Origin: Methanoculleus marisnigri JR1
Lineage (GTDB): Archaea; Halobacteriota; Methanomicrobia; Methanomicrobiales; Methanoculleaceae
Length of the DNA: 64,000 nt
Direction: 5' to 3'
NCBI RefSeq assembly: GCF_000015825.1
Contig: NC_009051.1
Coordinates: forward strand, 2,350,695 to 2,414,694
The notes below the pieces were generated by a model. The model searched no databases. It was not told where the DNA came from and worked only from the letters and a program-made list of their open reading frames with translations. Below are positions 8,504 to 16,572 of the stretch, piece after piece. A program made the translations under genes and the position numbers. Position 1 is the stretch's first letter. Each line of letters opens with the position of its first letter.

Positions 8504-9027
8504 ACGATGGAGGACAACTCTACACGATGGAGGGGGTCGCGGCCGGGGTCATCATGCTCCTCACCGCGTACATCGTCATCAGCACGACGAGCGTCTACAC
8601 CCCAGGAGATACCCACATCCCGGACATGCAGCTTGAGCAGCTCGGGAGCGACGTGCTCGCGATGATGGATACGCCGGATGCGGATGGGAGCGAGAGTCAG
8701 CTCACCACGCTCGTCCAGGGGGGAGTCCCCGACGGCGAGATACTCAGGGAACAGTTCCTCGACTACTGTAAAATGCGAGCGGGAAGCGACGACAACGACC
8801 TCAGGGCCCAGGTCTACCTTTCCTACAGGACAACGAGCGGCAGCGTAAACACAACGCCTCTCTCTTTACTGGACCCGGAGTTCACCGGGCGTGAGAACAC
8901 GGTGCGGGTGACCCGGTGGGTGCACCTGAATGAGAACCCCCCTGGGAATCCCCCCGGAATTCCTTCGGATATAGGGCCTTTCCGCCCCCGGACAGTTCTC
9001 CTGGAGGTGCTGCTATGGCGTGCATGA
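8497..9027 (+). CDS. Pilin-like membrane-anchored protein
   Basis: A 176-residue protein with one N-terminal membrane span (TMEGVAAGVIMLLTAYIVIS) after a short Gly/Gln-containing lead. This is the pattern of archaeal pseudopilin-like proteins. The rest is polar and probably external. It overlaps its upstream neighbour by 7 bp and the downstream gene by 13 bp, so all three are likely translated together. No enzymatic motif is visible. It is assigned as a minor component of the same surface structure on context. Confidence 0.78.
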   Translation: MVNDGGQLYTMEGVAAGVIMLLTAYIVISTTSVYTPGDTHIPDMQLEQLGSDVLAMMDTPDADGSESQLTTLVQGGVPDGEILREQFLDYCKMRAGSDDNDLRAQVYLSYRTTSGSVNTTPLSLLDPEFTGRENTVRVTRWVHLNENPPGNPPGIPSDIGPFRPRTVLLEVLLWRA

Positions 9028-9398
9028 ACGAGGACGGCCAGTGGATCGTCCTGATGGGGCTTCTCGTCGCCGTGGGGCTGTTCTTCCTCGCGCTGATCAT
9101 CAACCAGTCGGCGCTCGTCGGGCAGACGACCGCGGAAGGAGTGCTCGAGTTCCCGAAGAACGATATCCGGGACCTGCGGTCGGAGATCTTTGATCACTAT
9201 GACCGTTACGAGAGCCTTGGCCCTCTGGATCGTCCAAACAACGTGGAGGACATCGTCAGGATATCCCTTGAGCGGAAGAACGCCGTGGTGTACTTCTGGA
9301 ACGGTACACCAGAGGAGATCTCCGGGCGCACGCTCTGCCCGATACACATCCACTACTACAACGGGGTGACGAAGTACGATGAGACCGTGTATTACTGA
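9015..9398 (+). CDS. Pilin-like small membrane protein
   Basis: A 127-residue protein with an N-terminal GQWIVLMGLLVAVGLFFLA segment, a single membrane span close to the N-terminus as in pilin-like archaeal proteins. An acidic extracellular domain without recognised motifs follows. GGAGGTG lies 7 nt before the ATG and is a strong ribosome binding site that fixes the start despite the overlap with the preceding gene. The 3' end overlaps the next frame by 20 bp. Confidence 0.78.
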   Translation: MACMNEDGQWIVLMGLLVAVGLFFLALIINQSALVGQTTAEGVLEFPKNDIRDLRSEIFDHYDRYESLGPLDRPNNVEDIVRISLERKNAVVYFWNGTPEEISGRTLCPIHIHYYNGVTKYDETVYY

Positions 9399-9825
9399 GC
9401 CGCCGAACGAAGAAGGCGTCACGAGGCTGATAGAGTACGTCATCATCAGCGGCATGCTCCTCCTGCTGATGGTCGTCATGATCTTCACCGTCAACGCCGT
9501 CTTCATGGAAGGGCCGGCGAACAATCTCCGCTACCATGCCTTCGTGGATATCGGGAACGGGGTCAGCACCCGGATCGTCGACCTCTACGTGATCGCACCC
9601 GGGAACGGGACGATAGCGACGAAGTTCGATATCCCCGACGACGTTGCCGGGGCGGACTACTTCGTGAATGTAGACATGACACGTGCAAACCAGGTGATCC
9701 AGGTGCAGGGCGGTGGAATCCAGAGCAAGATCGCCATCGCCGGCATCGGAGCGACGAGAGGCGTCATCGGCAACACCACCGGCGCCGGATGGAACATGAT
9801 CCAGTATGACTCAAGCGGGGTTTAG
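9379..9825 (+). CDS. Pilin-like membrane protein
   Basis: A 148-residue protein with a membrane span at about residues 18-42 (YVIISGMLLLLMVVMIFTVN) and a beta-rich external tail. The first ~15 residues overlap the preceding gene in another frame, and no clear ribosome binding site precedes the ATG, so translation probably depends on coupling. Family not named with certainty. Its position inside the run of pilin-like genes and its architecture support the same assignment. Confidence 0.75.
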   Translation: MRPCITEPPNEEGVTRLIEYVIISGMLLLLMVVMIFTVNAVFMEGPANNLRYHAFVDIGNGVSTRIVDLYVIAPGNGTIATKFDIPDDVAGADYFVNVDMTRANQVIQVQGGGIQSKIAIAGIGATRGVIGNTTGAGWNMIQYDSSGV

Positions 9826-9837
9826 GAGGAGATAACC

Positions 9838-10599
9838 GTGAAGATAAATGAGAAGGCGGTATCAGAGGCGATCGGGTTCATCCTGATCCTCGGGATCGTC
9901 ATCACCGGCATCGGGCTGGTTACGCTCTACGGCTACCCGGTGCTCGTCAAGGAGCAGAGCAACACCGACGTAAGGAACATGGAACGGACAATGATCGTCA
10001 TTCAGAACGACATGAAGAGCCTCTGCTTCAAGAACGTGCCCTACAAGGAGACGGCGCTCCAGGTGAGCGGCGGGACGTTCGAGGTGATCAACGCCAGCGA
10101 TTACGGCGGCTACATCAACGTCACGAACGGCACCACCCTGTTTCAGGAGAACTACACCGTAGGTGCACTGACCTACCGCTCCGACCAGGGCACCGGGGTG
10201 ATCACCCTCGAGAACGGTGCGGTGATGATACGCCAGGAGTGGGCGGCGGGGTCGGCGATGCTTGCCGAACCGCGGTGGTTCTATGACGACGAACTGAGCG
10301 AAAGAACGTTCGTCATCTACATCATGAACATCACCACCGACACGTATATGGCGAAGTCCGGGATGACGACGGTGAGGATGAGCCTGGAGAGTTCGGAGAC
10401 GCAGTCGGTACCTGTTCCCGGAGGCAACGTGACGGTAAAGTATACGAGCGGTTCGTCGGGCGACTACTCGACGGCGTGGGAGAATTACCTGACCGGCAGC
10501 TCGGTCGGGATGCAGAAGACCGCGCCCGACAACTACAAACGGAACGACGTCGACAAACTCGTCATAAAAGAGTACAGGATCAAGATTCACGACATCTAA
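9838..10599 (+). CDS. Archaeal pilin-like protein (DUF7289-like)
   Basis: A 253-residue protein with a textbook archaeal pilin-type N-terminus. A basic lead (MKINEKAVSEAIGF) is followed by the hydrophobic stretch ILILGIVITGIGLVTLYG. The AVSEAIGFILILG pattern matches haloarchaeal DUF7289-type proteins and archaeal pilins. The external part has several N-glycosylation sequons. The start is a GTG preceded by a very strong GGAGGAGAT ribosome binding site. It closes the six-gene run and is followed by a T-run at 10602-10607 that likely ends transcription. No pilus ATPase or prepilin peptidase gene is present in the window. Confidence 0.82.
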   Translation: MKINEKAVSEAIGFILILGIVITGIGLVTLYGYPVLVKEQSNTDVRNMERTMIVIQNDMKSLCFKNVPYKETALQVSGGTFEVINASDYGGYINVTNGTTLFQENYTVGALTYRSDQGTGVITLENGAVMIRQEWAAGSAMLAEPRWFYDDELSERTFVIYIMNITTDTYMAKSGMTTVRMSLESSETQSVPVPGGNVTVKYTSGSSGDYSTAWENYLTGSSVGMQKTAPDNYKRNDVDKLVIKEYRIKIHDI

Positions 10600-10601
10600 A
10601 C

Positions 10602-10607
10602 TTTTTT
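10602..10607 (+). terminator. oligo-T run ending the pilin-like operon
   Basis: Six T residues start 3 nt after the stop codon at 10599, a typical archaeal terminator. A GCCCG/CGGGC stem at 10636-10654 sits between this run and the opposing aIF-1A gene. Confidence 0.55.
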
Positions 10608-10669
10608 AACCCGATACAGCACTTCTGCTGCTGTTGCCCGATTTTTCGCCGGGCAGGGAGATACGATGT

Positions 10670-10675
10670 AAAAAA
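10670..10675 (-). terminator. oligo-T run after aIF-1A
   Basis: Read on the minus strand, six T residues begin 5 nt after the aIF-1A stop, fitting archaeal oligo-T termination and mirroring the run at 10602-10607. Confidence 0.5.
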
Positions 10676-10679
10676 GATA

Positions 10680-11006
10680 TCAGAGGTACCGGTTCTTCCG
10701 GAGCCACTCCACCTGAGGTTTCGTGTATCGGTAGACGATATCGCACTTCTCGTCCTGGAAACTCCAGGGGACGATCACCAGGACGTCTCCCTCCCGGATC
10801 CAGACTTTCTTCTTGATCTTGCCCTTGATCCGCCCGGTGCGCGTCACCCCGTCAAAGCAGCGGATCCGGATGTGGTTTGCCCCGAGCATCAGTTCGGCGC
10901 TCCCGAACATCTCGCGGTTCCTCTTGTTCGGCAGGCGCACACGGATAACTTCATCCCCCGCTTCCCCTCCATTGGACCCGGGTTTGCGCTTCGTAGGATC
11001 TGTCAG
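10680..11006 (-). CDS. eif1A: Translation initiation factor aIF-1A (probable CTG start)
   Basis: Archaeal homologue of eIF1A, an S1/OB-fold factor that binds the 30S A site during initiation. The core (RVRLPNKRN, ELMLGANHIRIRC, KKKVWIREGD, VPWSFQDEK) is highly conserved. The only standard start in frame is a GTG at 10940, giving 86 residues and removing the basic N-terminal tail these factors carry. Reading upstream gives 22 more in-frame codons with a tail-like composition (TDPTKRKPGSNGGEAGDEVI). They end at a CTG at 11006 directly after a TAA stop. GGTTGATT, close to the archaeal GGTGAT ribosome binding site, precedes that CTG. I therefore place the start at CTG; 10940 is the fallback. Confidence 0.9.
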   Translation of the reverse strand: MTDPTKRKPGSNGGEAGDEVIRVRLPNKRNREMFGSAELMLGANHIRIRCFDGVTRTGRIKGKIKKKVWIREGDVLVIVPWSFQDEKCDIVYRYTKPQVEWLRKNRYL

Positions 11007-11206
11007 TTAATCAACCCCATGTTCCAGAGTATTCGGTCTTTTGTGTGTCAAATTTATACAACTGCTAGGTTATCAAATATTCTCCCGCGAGCCCAACGAG
11101 CGGCGGACCCGCTCCGGTTGACCGCGATGGAGCCTGAGCACAATTCCAGGAGATTGCCGGCGGAGCGGTTATGTATATTTGTCTGGAGTATCCATTCAAC
11201 GTCTCC

Positions 11207-11872
11207 ATGGCATGCCCGAACCCCCCGCGCGGGATCTACCTCACCTACATCATCCAGGGTCTCATACTCCTCGCCGCAGTCTCGAGTATCCTGGCAGGCG
11301 AGTACTTCCTCGGGATCTCGGCAGGCACCGCGTTCTTCCTGACGATGACGCCGTCCCTCATGACGAGAAATCTGCGCCTCTGCCTCCCCTGGGAGATCAA
11401 CCTCCTCGTCGCCGTCTCCTTCTACCTCCACGTCATGGGGCACGTCGGGGAGTATTACGTCACCCTCGCGCCCTACTACGACAAACTGACCCACCTCGTC
11501 TCCTCGGTCACCGTCGCACTTATTGCCTTCTTTCTCGCGCTCCTTGCCGACCACCAGGGGGAGATCCGGCTGACGGGTCCGGCAATCGCCGTCTTCATCC
11601 TGACGTCCACGCTGGCAGCGGGGGCGGTCTGGGAGATCTACGAGTTTGCGGTCGACCAGGTCTTCGGCACGAGCCTCCAGCTCGGCAACACCGATACCAT
11701 GTCGGATCTCATCGTCGATCTCGTCGGGGGGGCGATCGTCGCCGCCTTCGCCGCTATCGTCCTCGCGAGGGGCGAAGAACATCGATTTGTCCGGTTCTTC
11801 ACCGAACCGCCCTCCGGTGCGGAACCCTCCGAGATCATGGGCGATCCGATCGATCCGGCTCGCAGCCGCTGA
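11207..11872 (+). CDS. DUF2238/YjdF-like integral membrane protein
   Basis: A roughly 221-residue membrane protein with about six hydrophobic spans. It shows the DUF2238 features YYDKLTHLVSS in the middle and GAVWEIYEF near residue 146. Function of the family is unknown. The ATG at 11207 is chosen over one 36 nt upstream because the shorter protein begins just before the first span. The gap of about 200 bp upstream is AT-rich, with TTTATAC near 11050, but no clear promoter is fixed. It stands alone between aIF-1A and the metallophosphoesterase. Confidence 0.8.
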   Translation: MACPNPPRGIYLTYIIQGLILLAAVSSILAGEYFLGISAGTAFFLTMTPSLMTRNLRLCLPWEINLLVAVSFYLHVMGHVGEYYVTLAPYYDKLTHLVSSVTVALIAFFLALLADHQGEIRLTGPAIAVFILTSTLAAGAVWEIYEFAVDQVFGTSLQLGNTDTMSDLIVDLVGGAIVAAFAAIVLARGEEHRFVRFFTEPPSGAEPSEIMGDPIDPARSR

Positions 11873-11901
11873 CCCGCCCGGATCCGATCCTGCGGATCGT
11901 A

Positions 11902-11909
11902 TTTATATT
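11902..11909 (+). promoter_or_regulatory. TATA box of the metallophosphoesterase gene
   Basis: TTTATATT lies 22-29 nt before the GTG start at 11931. The expected transcription start coincides with the start codon, and no ribosome binding site is seen, so the mRNA is probably leaderless. Confidence 0.5.
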
Positions 11910-11930
11910 CTAAAAGTAGAATAAAATGCA

Positions 11931-12845
11931 GTGAATCTGAAGGCACCCGGTGCGCGACATATGGCGATACTCATGCTTATCGTGCTTCCTTCCATGACGG
12001 GCTACATGGCCTGGGAAGCACGTGCCGTCGAGGTGACCGTTCTTGATATCGAGGGGGCGCCCGAAGGCATCGTCTATATCACCGATCCACACGTCAGGGC
12101 GTCCAACATCGACCACGTCCGGGAGGTGATCGATGAGGTCAACCGCCTGAACCCCTCGCTTGTCCTGATCGGCGGCGATTTCGTCACCGGCGAGGAAGAA
12201 GACTTCGCCTCGCAGGAGGTATGGAACTCGCTCGACGCCCCGGCCTATGCCGTGCTCGGGAACCACGACTACCGGGTGGGGATCGACGGCCCGACGGGCA
12301 TCGAGAGGACGCTCGCCACCCGGGCGTCGGCCGTGGTCACCGCCGACGCCTACGACGTCTCCGCCTTGAACGACGGTTCCGCCGACACCGCGTTTGCCGA
12401 CAATCTCACCGCAGCGCTGGAGGAGAACGGGGTGCGCGTCCTCAGGAACGATTACGTCCGCACCAGTGTCGGAAACGAGGAGATCGTCATCGTCGGCGTC
12501 GACGACGGGTGGGCGGGGATGGCAGACCCGCCCGACGTCCCGGCAACCGATGCATTCACCGTCTACCTCGTTCACGAACCCTCGTGCCGGGCGGACTGGG
12601 ACGCCGACCTCATCCTCGCCGGCCACACCCACGGCGGTCAGTTCCTCTTCCCGGTCGTCAAACAGCTCAACGACTTCGGCGTCATCGAACTTGCCGGCCT
12701 CTTCGACGGCGACGGGAGGACGCCCACCTATATCTCCCGCGGGGTCTGCACCTCGAGTGTTGCAGGAGTGGAACTCCGGTTCAACTGCCAGCCCGAGATC
12801 GTCCTCATCAACCCGACCGGGGAGCAACTCCGGGCGCTCGCCTGA
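11931..12845 (+). CDS. Calcineurin-like metallophosphoesterase, membrane-anchored
   Basis: A 304-residue phosphoesterase of the YkuE/YaeI group. The dimetal site is complete: D52-x-H54 (in TDPH, where most relatives have D-x-H with Leu or Thr before His), GGD at 81-83, GNHD at 110-113, a His in VHEPS and the C-terminal GHTHGGQ. An N-terminal hydrophobic segment (about 11-27) probably anchors it with the catalytic domain outside. Some relatives hydrolyse lipid-linked diphosphates such as UDP-sugars. The substrate here is unknown. GTG start. Confidence 0.88.
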   Translation: MNLKAPGARHMAILMLIVLPSMTGYMAWEARAVEVTVLDIEGAPEGIVYITDPHVRASNIDHVREVIDEVNRLNPSLVLIGGDFVTGEEEDFASQEVWNSLDAPAYAVLGNHDYRVGIDGPTGIERTLATRASAVVTADAYDVSALNDGSADTAFADNLTAALEENGVRVLRNDYVRTSVGNEEIVIVGVDDGWAGMADPPDVPATDAFTVYLVHEPSCRADWDADLILAGHTHGGQFLFPVVKQLNDFGVIELAGLFDGDGRTPTYISRGVCTSSVAGVELRFNCQPEIVLINPTGEQLRALA

Positions 12846-12847
12846 TC

Positions 12848-13678
12848 TCACGCCTCAAGGATGGCACGCGCCCGCCCGGCGATCAACAGCACCTTCTTGA
12901 GGGGGATGCCCGTGTCGCGTGCGATGGCCGCGGCGTCGCCGTAGGCGACCTGTTTTGCCGTGACGAACCCGGCAGCGGCCAGCCTGGCCGAGACCGACCG
13001 GCTCACCCCGGTAACGATGGTGACCGGGTAGGACTGCGTCTTCTCGATCATCGTCCGGAGGTTCTGCTCCTCCGGGTAGTCCCACCCGATATGCCCGATC
13101 CCCCGACAGGTGGCGTAACGCTTCGCATGCCCGGAGAGTTTGGTGTTGCAGACGATCAGGGCGCCGTCGATCGAGACGGTGCACCGTCCCGCCCGGAACC
13201 CCTCCTGAAGGTCCTCGATGATAGCCCGGGCGATCCGGCCTTCGTCCAGGCCGGTCACCCGGTGGTGGCTCGCGTGGTGCTTCACCTCGACAAAGATGGT
13301 GGCGCCGTCTCTCTCTGCGATGGCGTCCACCTCGTGCTCTCCGCACAGTCCGGCGAGAACGCATCCGGTCTCCACCCGGTAGCCGTGCTCCCGGAGGAGG
13401 ACCCGCACGAACTCCTCGAAGTCCGGTTTCGAGCGCAGAAGGCCAAGCGCTCTCCTGAGGTTCGTCCGGTGCCCGGCGGCGGGGCGGACTGCCTTTGCCC
13501 GGGAGCGGATAATCCGGAGAACCGTTGCGGTCTTCACCCCGTCCGGCACCGATTCCTCGATCTCGTGGGCGATCCGTTCTGCATCCTCCGCGCCGACGCC
13601 CATGTTCCGGAGCGTCCGCTGCACCCTCCCCCGGTCGAACGGCTGCCGGGCACCGTTGACCTTCGTGACGTGCTTCAT
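12848..13678 (-). CDS. ATP-cone / PD-(D/E)XK nuclease-like / helix-hairpin-helix protein
   Basis: A 276-residue three-part protein. Residues 1-90 form an ATP-cone, the nucleotide-sensing module best known from ribonucleotide reductases. Residues about 91-200 resemble a restriction-endonuclease fold. The active-site pattern is E116-V-D118 followed by E131-V-K133, the PD-(D/E)XK arrangement, then conserved His residues. Residues about 229-272 look like a helix-hairpin-helix DNA-binding repeat. Together they suggest a DNA-cleaving enzyme controlled by (d)ATP binding. The biological role, repair or defence, is not established. The gene is convergent with the metallophosphoesterase, with a 2-bp gap. 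No methyltransferase neighbours argue for a classic restriction system. Confidence 0.85.
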   Translation of the reverse strand: MKHVTKVNGARQPFDRGRVQRTLRNMGVGAEDAERIAHEIEESVPDGVKTATVLRIIRSRAKAVRPAAGHRTNLRRALGLLRSKPDFEEFVRVLLREHGYRVETGCVLAGLCGEHEVDAIAERDGATIFVEVKHHASHHRVTGLDEGRIARAIIEDLQEGFRAGRCTVSIDGALIVCNTKLSGHAKRYATCRGIGHIGWDYPEEQNLRTMIEKTQSYPVTIVTGVSRSVSARLAAAGFVTAKQVAYGDAAAIARDTGIPLKKVLLIAGRARAILEA

Positions 13679-13796
13679 CAGGTACGGTAGCTCGGCACCA
13701 GGGACGAAAAGCGTTCGCCATCCGGTTCCCGGGGGCTCCGGGCCCGCGATACCGCACCGTTATCATCTTCTGGATCCAACAGCAACTACGGGAAAA

Positions 13797-14741
13797 ATGG
13801 AGTCACTAAAACGCCCGGCCGTCCTGATCCTCGGCGCGGGGGCGGTCGGCCTCTCGCTCGCCGGAAGACTGAGCCAGGTCGCGACGGTCTACGCGGCCTG
13901 CCGACCGGTGCATGCCGGCGCGATCCGGGACCGGGGCCTCGTGATGGAGGGCGTCTGGGGGGACCGCACCGTCGGCACCGTAGCCTGCGTCTCCGGGCCG
14001 GCCGACGTTCCACCTGCGGTCGATGTTGTCGTCGTCACCGCGAAGGGCACCGGCACCCGGGCGATCTGCGAGGAGTACGCCGGGGTGATCCGGGGCCGGC
14101 CGACGGCAAGCCTCCAGAACGGGATCGGGAACGAAGAGATCATCGCTGAGTACACCGATACCGTCATCGGCGGAACCGTGACGACGAACTTCTCGGTCGC
14201 GGGCCCGGGGCACGTCCGGGTCCTGAGCGAGAGCGCCCCGATGCACCTCGGGGTCTGGTCCGGCGGGGGCGGGGAGGCCCTCGGACGGCTGATCGGGATC
14301 ATCCGCTCCGCCGGGATCCCGGTCGAGGCCGACAGCGATATCCGCTCCGGCAAATGGACGAAAGCCCTCCTCAACATCGCGGTGAACCCGATCTGCGCTC
14401 TCCTCCGCGCCCCGGTCGGGGCGGCCGTCGACGAGGAGATCCGCGAGATCGTCGACGGCCTCGTCCGCGAGACCTTCGCCGTCGCCGGCGCCGAAGGGGT
14501 GCGGCTCCCCTGGGCGACCGCCGACGACTACCTCGACTACCTCTTCCGCGTGCAGGTGCCCGACTTCGCCGCGGTCTACCCCTCGATGTACCACGACCTC
14601 CGGCAGGGACGCCGAACGGAGATCGACCTCCTCAACGGGTATATCGCGGCCCTCGGGGAACGCCACGGCATCGCAACGCCGCAAAACCGGTGCATCGCCG
14701 GCCTCGTCCGCTACGCAGAGGCGCACCCGGACGCGCGGTGA
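13797..14741 (+). CDS. panE: 2-dehydropantoate 2-reductase (ketopantoate reductase)
   Basis: A 314-residue ketopantoate reductase, which reduces 2-dehydropantoate to pantoate with NAD(P)H for coenzyme A synthesis. The dinucleotide-binding GAGAVG is near the N-terminus (about 13-18). The second half holds the family catalytic Lys/Asn region (SGKWTKALLNIAVNP). The ATG at 13797 is chosen because it starts the Rossmann fold directly. The long upstream extension of this frame overlaps the divergent ATP-cone gene and looks non-coding. No other CoA genes are adjacent. Confidence 0.92.
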   Translation: MESLKRPAVLILGAGAVGLSLAGRLSQVATVYAACRPVHAGAIRDRGLVMEGVWGDRTVGTVACVSGPADVPPAVDVVVVTAKGTGTRAICEEYAGVIRGRPTASLQNGIGNEEIIAEYTDTVIGGTVTTNFSVAGPGHVRVLSESAPMHLGVWSGGGGEALGRLIGIIRSAGIPVEADSDIRSGKWTKALLNIAVNPICALLRAPVGAAVDEEIREIVDGLVRETFAVAGAEGVRLPWATADDYLDYLFRVQVPDFAAVYPSMYHDLRQGRRTEIDLLNGYIAALGERHGIATPQNRCIAGLVRYAEAHPDAR

Positions 14742-14745
14742 CGCA

Positions 14746-14925
14746 TCACTCCCTGCCGAGGTTCGCGGCGAGCCGCCGGGCCGCCTCTTTTGCCTTCGCT
14801 TCCGTCATCCAGAACCCGGTCTTCCCGACGGGATGTTCGTCCCGGTCATAGAGTTCCACGTAATAGCCGCCGTCCTGGCGGGCAAACCGGACTTCTCCGA
14901 CGATGCCGGGGCCGTATTCCTGCAT
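14746..14925 (-). CDS. Small hypothetical protein
   Basis: A 59-residue unrecognised protein on the reverse strand, starting at MQEYGPG. It has a beta-rich middle (EVRFARQDGGYYVELYDRD) and a helical, Lys/Ala/Arg-rich end (EAKAKEAARRLAANL). A longer frame to 15027 would overlap the flavodoxin start and looks less protein-like. The stop is 4 bp from the panE stop in convergent orientation. The clean strand/helix pattern supports a real small protein; function unknown. Confidence 0.6.
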   Translation of the reverse strand: MQEYGPGIVGEVRFARQDGGYYVELYDRDEHPVGKTGFWMTEAKAKEAARRLAANLGRE

Positions 14926-15016
14926 ACCCTGAGAATGTGGGCGCGAAGGATATGATGGTTCCGCGTCCTGCTGCTCTCTATGGGATGAGTGCACTACCCC
15001 GCCCGGAGGGATGGTG

Positions 15017-15502
15017 ATGATCCTCATCGTATACTACTCCGGCGAGGGGCATACGGAGAAGGTGGCGACGGTGCTTGCAGAAAAGGTCGGGGGCCGGCTT
15101 GCGAGGATAGAGCCGGTATCCGAGGTGGGGATGTTTCGAAAGGGCATGATGCCGATGTTCGGGACGCGGGCGGAGATCCGGCCGATGAAGACGGATCTCT
15201 CCGACGTCGACTTCCTGGTCGTTGCAACCCCCGTCTGGTCGCGGAAGGTTCCGCCCTACGTGAACGAGTACCTCGCCGGGGTCAAGAACGCCGCGGGAAA
15301 ACCCTTCTCGGTGCTCGCGGAGATGGGCGGTTCCGGGGGGGAGAACGCCGTCGAGATCGTGAGAAAAAGCCTTGAAGCAAAGGGGATGCGGTTCGTCTCG
15401 TCGGCCGTGACCGTCGAGAGCGAGGTCGATGCCGGGCGGTTCGGCCCGACAATCGAGGAGTTCGCCCGGACGATCGCGGGGGTTGCCGCCCCGGCTTCGT
15501 AG
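15017..15502 (+). CDS. Flavodoxin family protein
   Basis: A 161-residue flavodoxin-like protein. The FMN phosphate loop is at the N-terminus (VYYSGEGHTEKVA), followed by the second FMN-contacting loop ATPVWSRKVPP and a third (EMGGSGGENA). Length is normal for short-chain flavodoxins. It probably carries electrons or reduces a small substrate. The ATG at 15017 is preferred because GGAGG lies 7 nt upstream; an ATG at 15011 is also in frame. Confidence 0.88.
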   Translation: MILIVYYSGEGHTEKVATVLAEKVGGRLARIEPVSEVGMFRKGMMPMFGTRAEIRPMKTDLSDVDFLVVATPVWSRKVPPYVNEYLAGVKNAAGKPFSVLAEMGGSGGENAVEIVRKSLEAKGMRFVSSAVTVESEVDAGRFGPTIEEFARTIAGVAAPAS

Positions 15503-15505
15503 TTC

Positions 15506-15784
15506 TCAGAGCGTCAGCGGTATCCCGAGGAGGTGCAGCACCACCGTGATGATGACACCGAATATCCCGCCGATTGCACAGATCAGGACGGTGATGATGT
15601 TGATCGGGATGTCGTCGGGCTGACCGAGGAGTTGCATCAGGTCGAGGAGGTTGATCAGCCAGAGCAGGATCACGCCCACGACGGCGTTGATGATGAGACC
15701 GGTCACGCTTTTCACGGCCTTGTAGAGGACGAACGCAAGGACGATCACCAGGATCAGAGCAAGGAGTCCCGTGAGTAAGCTCAT
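15506..15784 (-). CDS. BofA-like small membrane protein
   Basis: A 92-residue integral membrane protein resembling the pro-sigmaK processing inhibitor BofA family. It has three hydrophobic segments and a central GLIINAVVGVILLWLINL stretch characteristic of the family. Archaea have no sigmaK, so the Bacillus function does not transfer; the archaeal role is unknown. An upstream in-frame ATG at 15793 is an alternative start. The next gene upstream on the same strand is the transglutaminase-like gene, about 60 bp away, so the two may be co-transcribed. Confidence 0.75.
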   Translation of the reverse strand: MSLLTGLLALILVIVLAFVLYKAVKSVTGLIINAVVGVILLWLINLLDLMQLLGQPDDIPINIITVLICAIGGIFGVIITVVLHLLGIPLTL

Positions 15785-15841
15785 ACCGCTCATATGACGC
15801 GCCTGGTATTGAACGTTCCTGCGCGAGGGCCAGGAGACCAT

Positions 15842-16390
15842 TCAGAGGTAGCCCAGCGCCTCAAAGACGGGCTGGAAACAGACCCCTTCCCCGATTTTCA
15901 CGCACCGGACCGCAGGATTTCCTTCATAAGCGCCCATTGTCCGGCCGTCGCCGAGTTCGACCCAGTCGTGGACGGCAACGCCCTTCCCGAGGATCTCGAC
16001 GTGGAGGGCGTTTGTCCGGAACGCTTCCGTATCCCAGACCATGATGCCGTGAACCGGCCGGGCAGGGACGCCGTTCCGGCAGAGAACTTCCGCCCTGAGG
16101 AGCGCGAGATCGGTGCAGTCGCCTACCCCGCAGGCAAGGGTCGCGTTGAGACCCGAAGGAAACAGGCGGGGGGAACCGTCGACGCAGGCGAACGTCGTTC
16201 TGTCCACCCGGTCGATGAGGGTGTCCCGGGTTTGCTCCGGGAGGGGTTCGGAAAGAAGGGCAATCCTGTCTATTTCTGCTTCGCTCACAGTGCTGAACCC
16301 ATCACCCCCTTCTCCCCCGTCATAGATCAGGTAACCCTGAGGGATGAGGAGAGAGAGAAGGAAAATCGCGTTAAGAATGCCCCAAACCAC
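15842..16390 (-). CDS. Transglutaminase-like secreted or anchored protein
   Basis: A 182-residue protein with an N-terminal hydrophobic segment (about residues 4-22). Its domain resembles the transglutaminase-like protease fold. The likely nucleophile is C92 in GVGDCTDLALLRAEVL, the usual Cys-helix context. Likely partners are H130 (NALHVEI) or H141 and D142 (VHDWVEL). Such domains can be peptidases or amidases, often acting at the cell surface. The AT-rich ~180-bp region upstream (16391-16572), with several TATAT elements, probably contains its promoter and that of the gene beyond. Confidence 0.72.
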   Translation of the reverse strand: MVWGILNAIFLLSLLIPQGYLIYDGGEGGDGFSTVSEAEIDRIALLSEPLPEQTRDTLIDRVDRTTFACVDGSPRLFPSGLNATLACGVGDCTDLALLRAEVLCRNGVPARPVHGIMVWDTEAFRTNALHVEILGKGVAVHDWVELGDGRTMGAYEGNPAVRCVKIGEGVCFQPVFEALGYL

Positions 16391-16572
16391 GTTATTTTCC
16401 CAATATATTTTAATGATGTCTCAGATATATCAGGCATTCTATTTTTCTTGCAGAGATATATATGGCGGATATATGATTTGCCGGATTATGATCGAGGAGA
16501 GAGGCCCACACGCGCACCCCGCGAGAGATGGATCTTATGATGTACGGTTGAGAGAACCGGGGGTCCCGGAGG

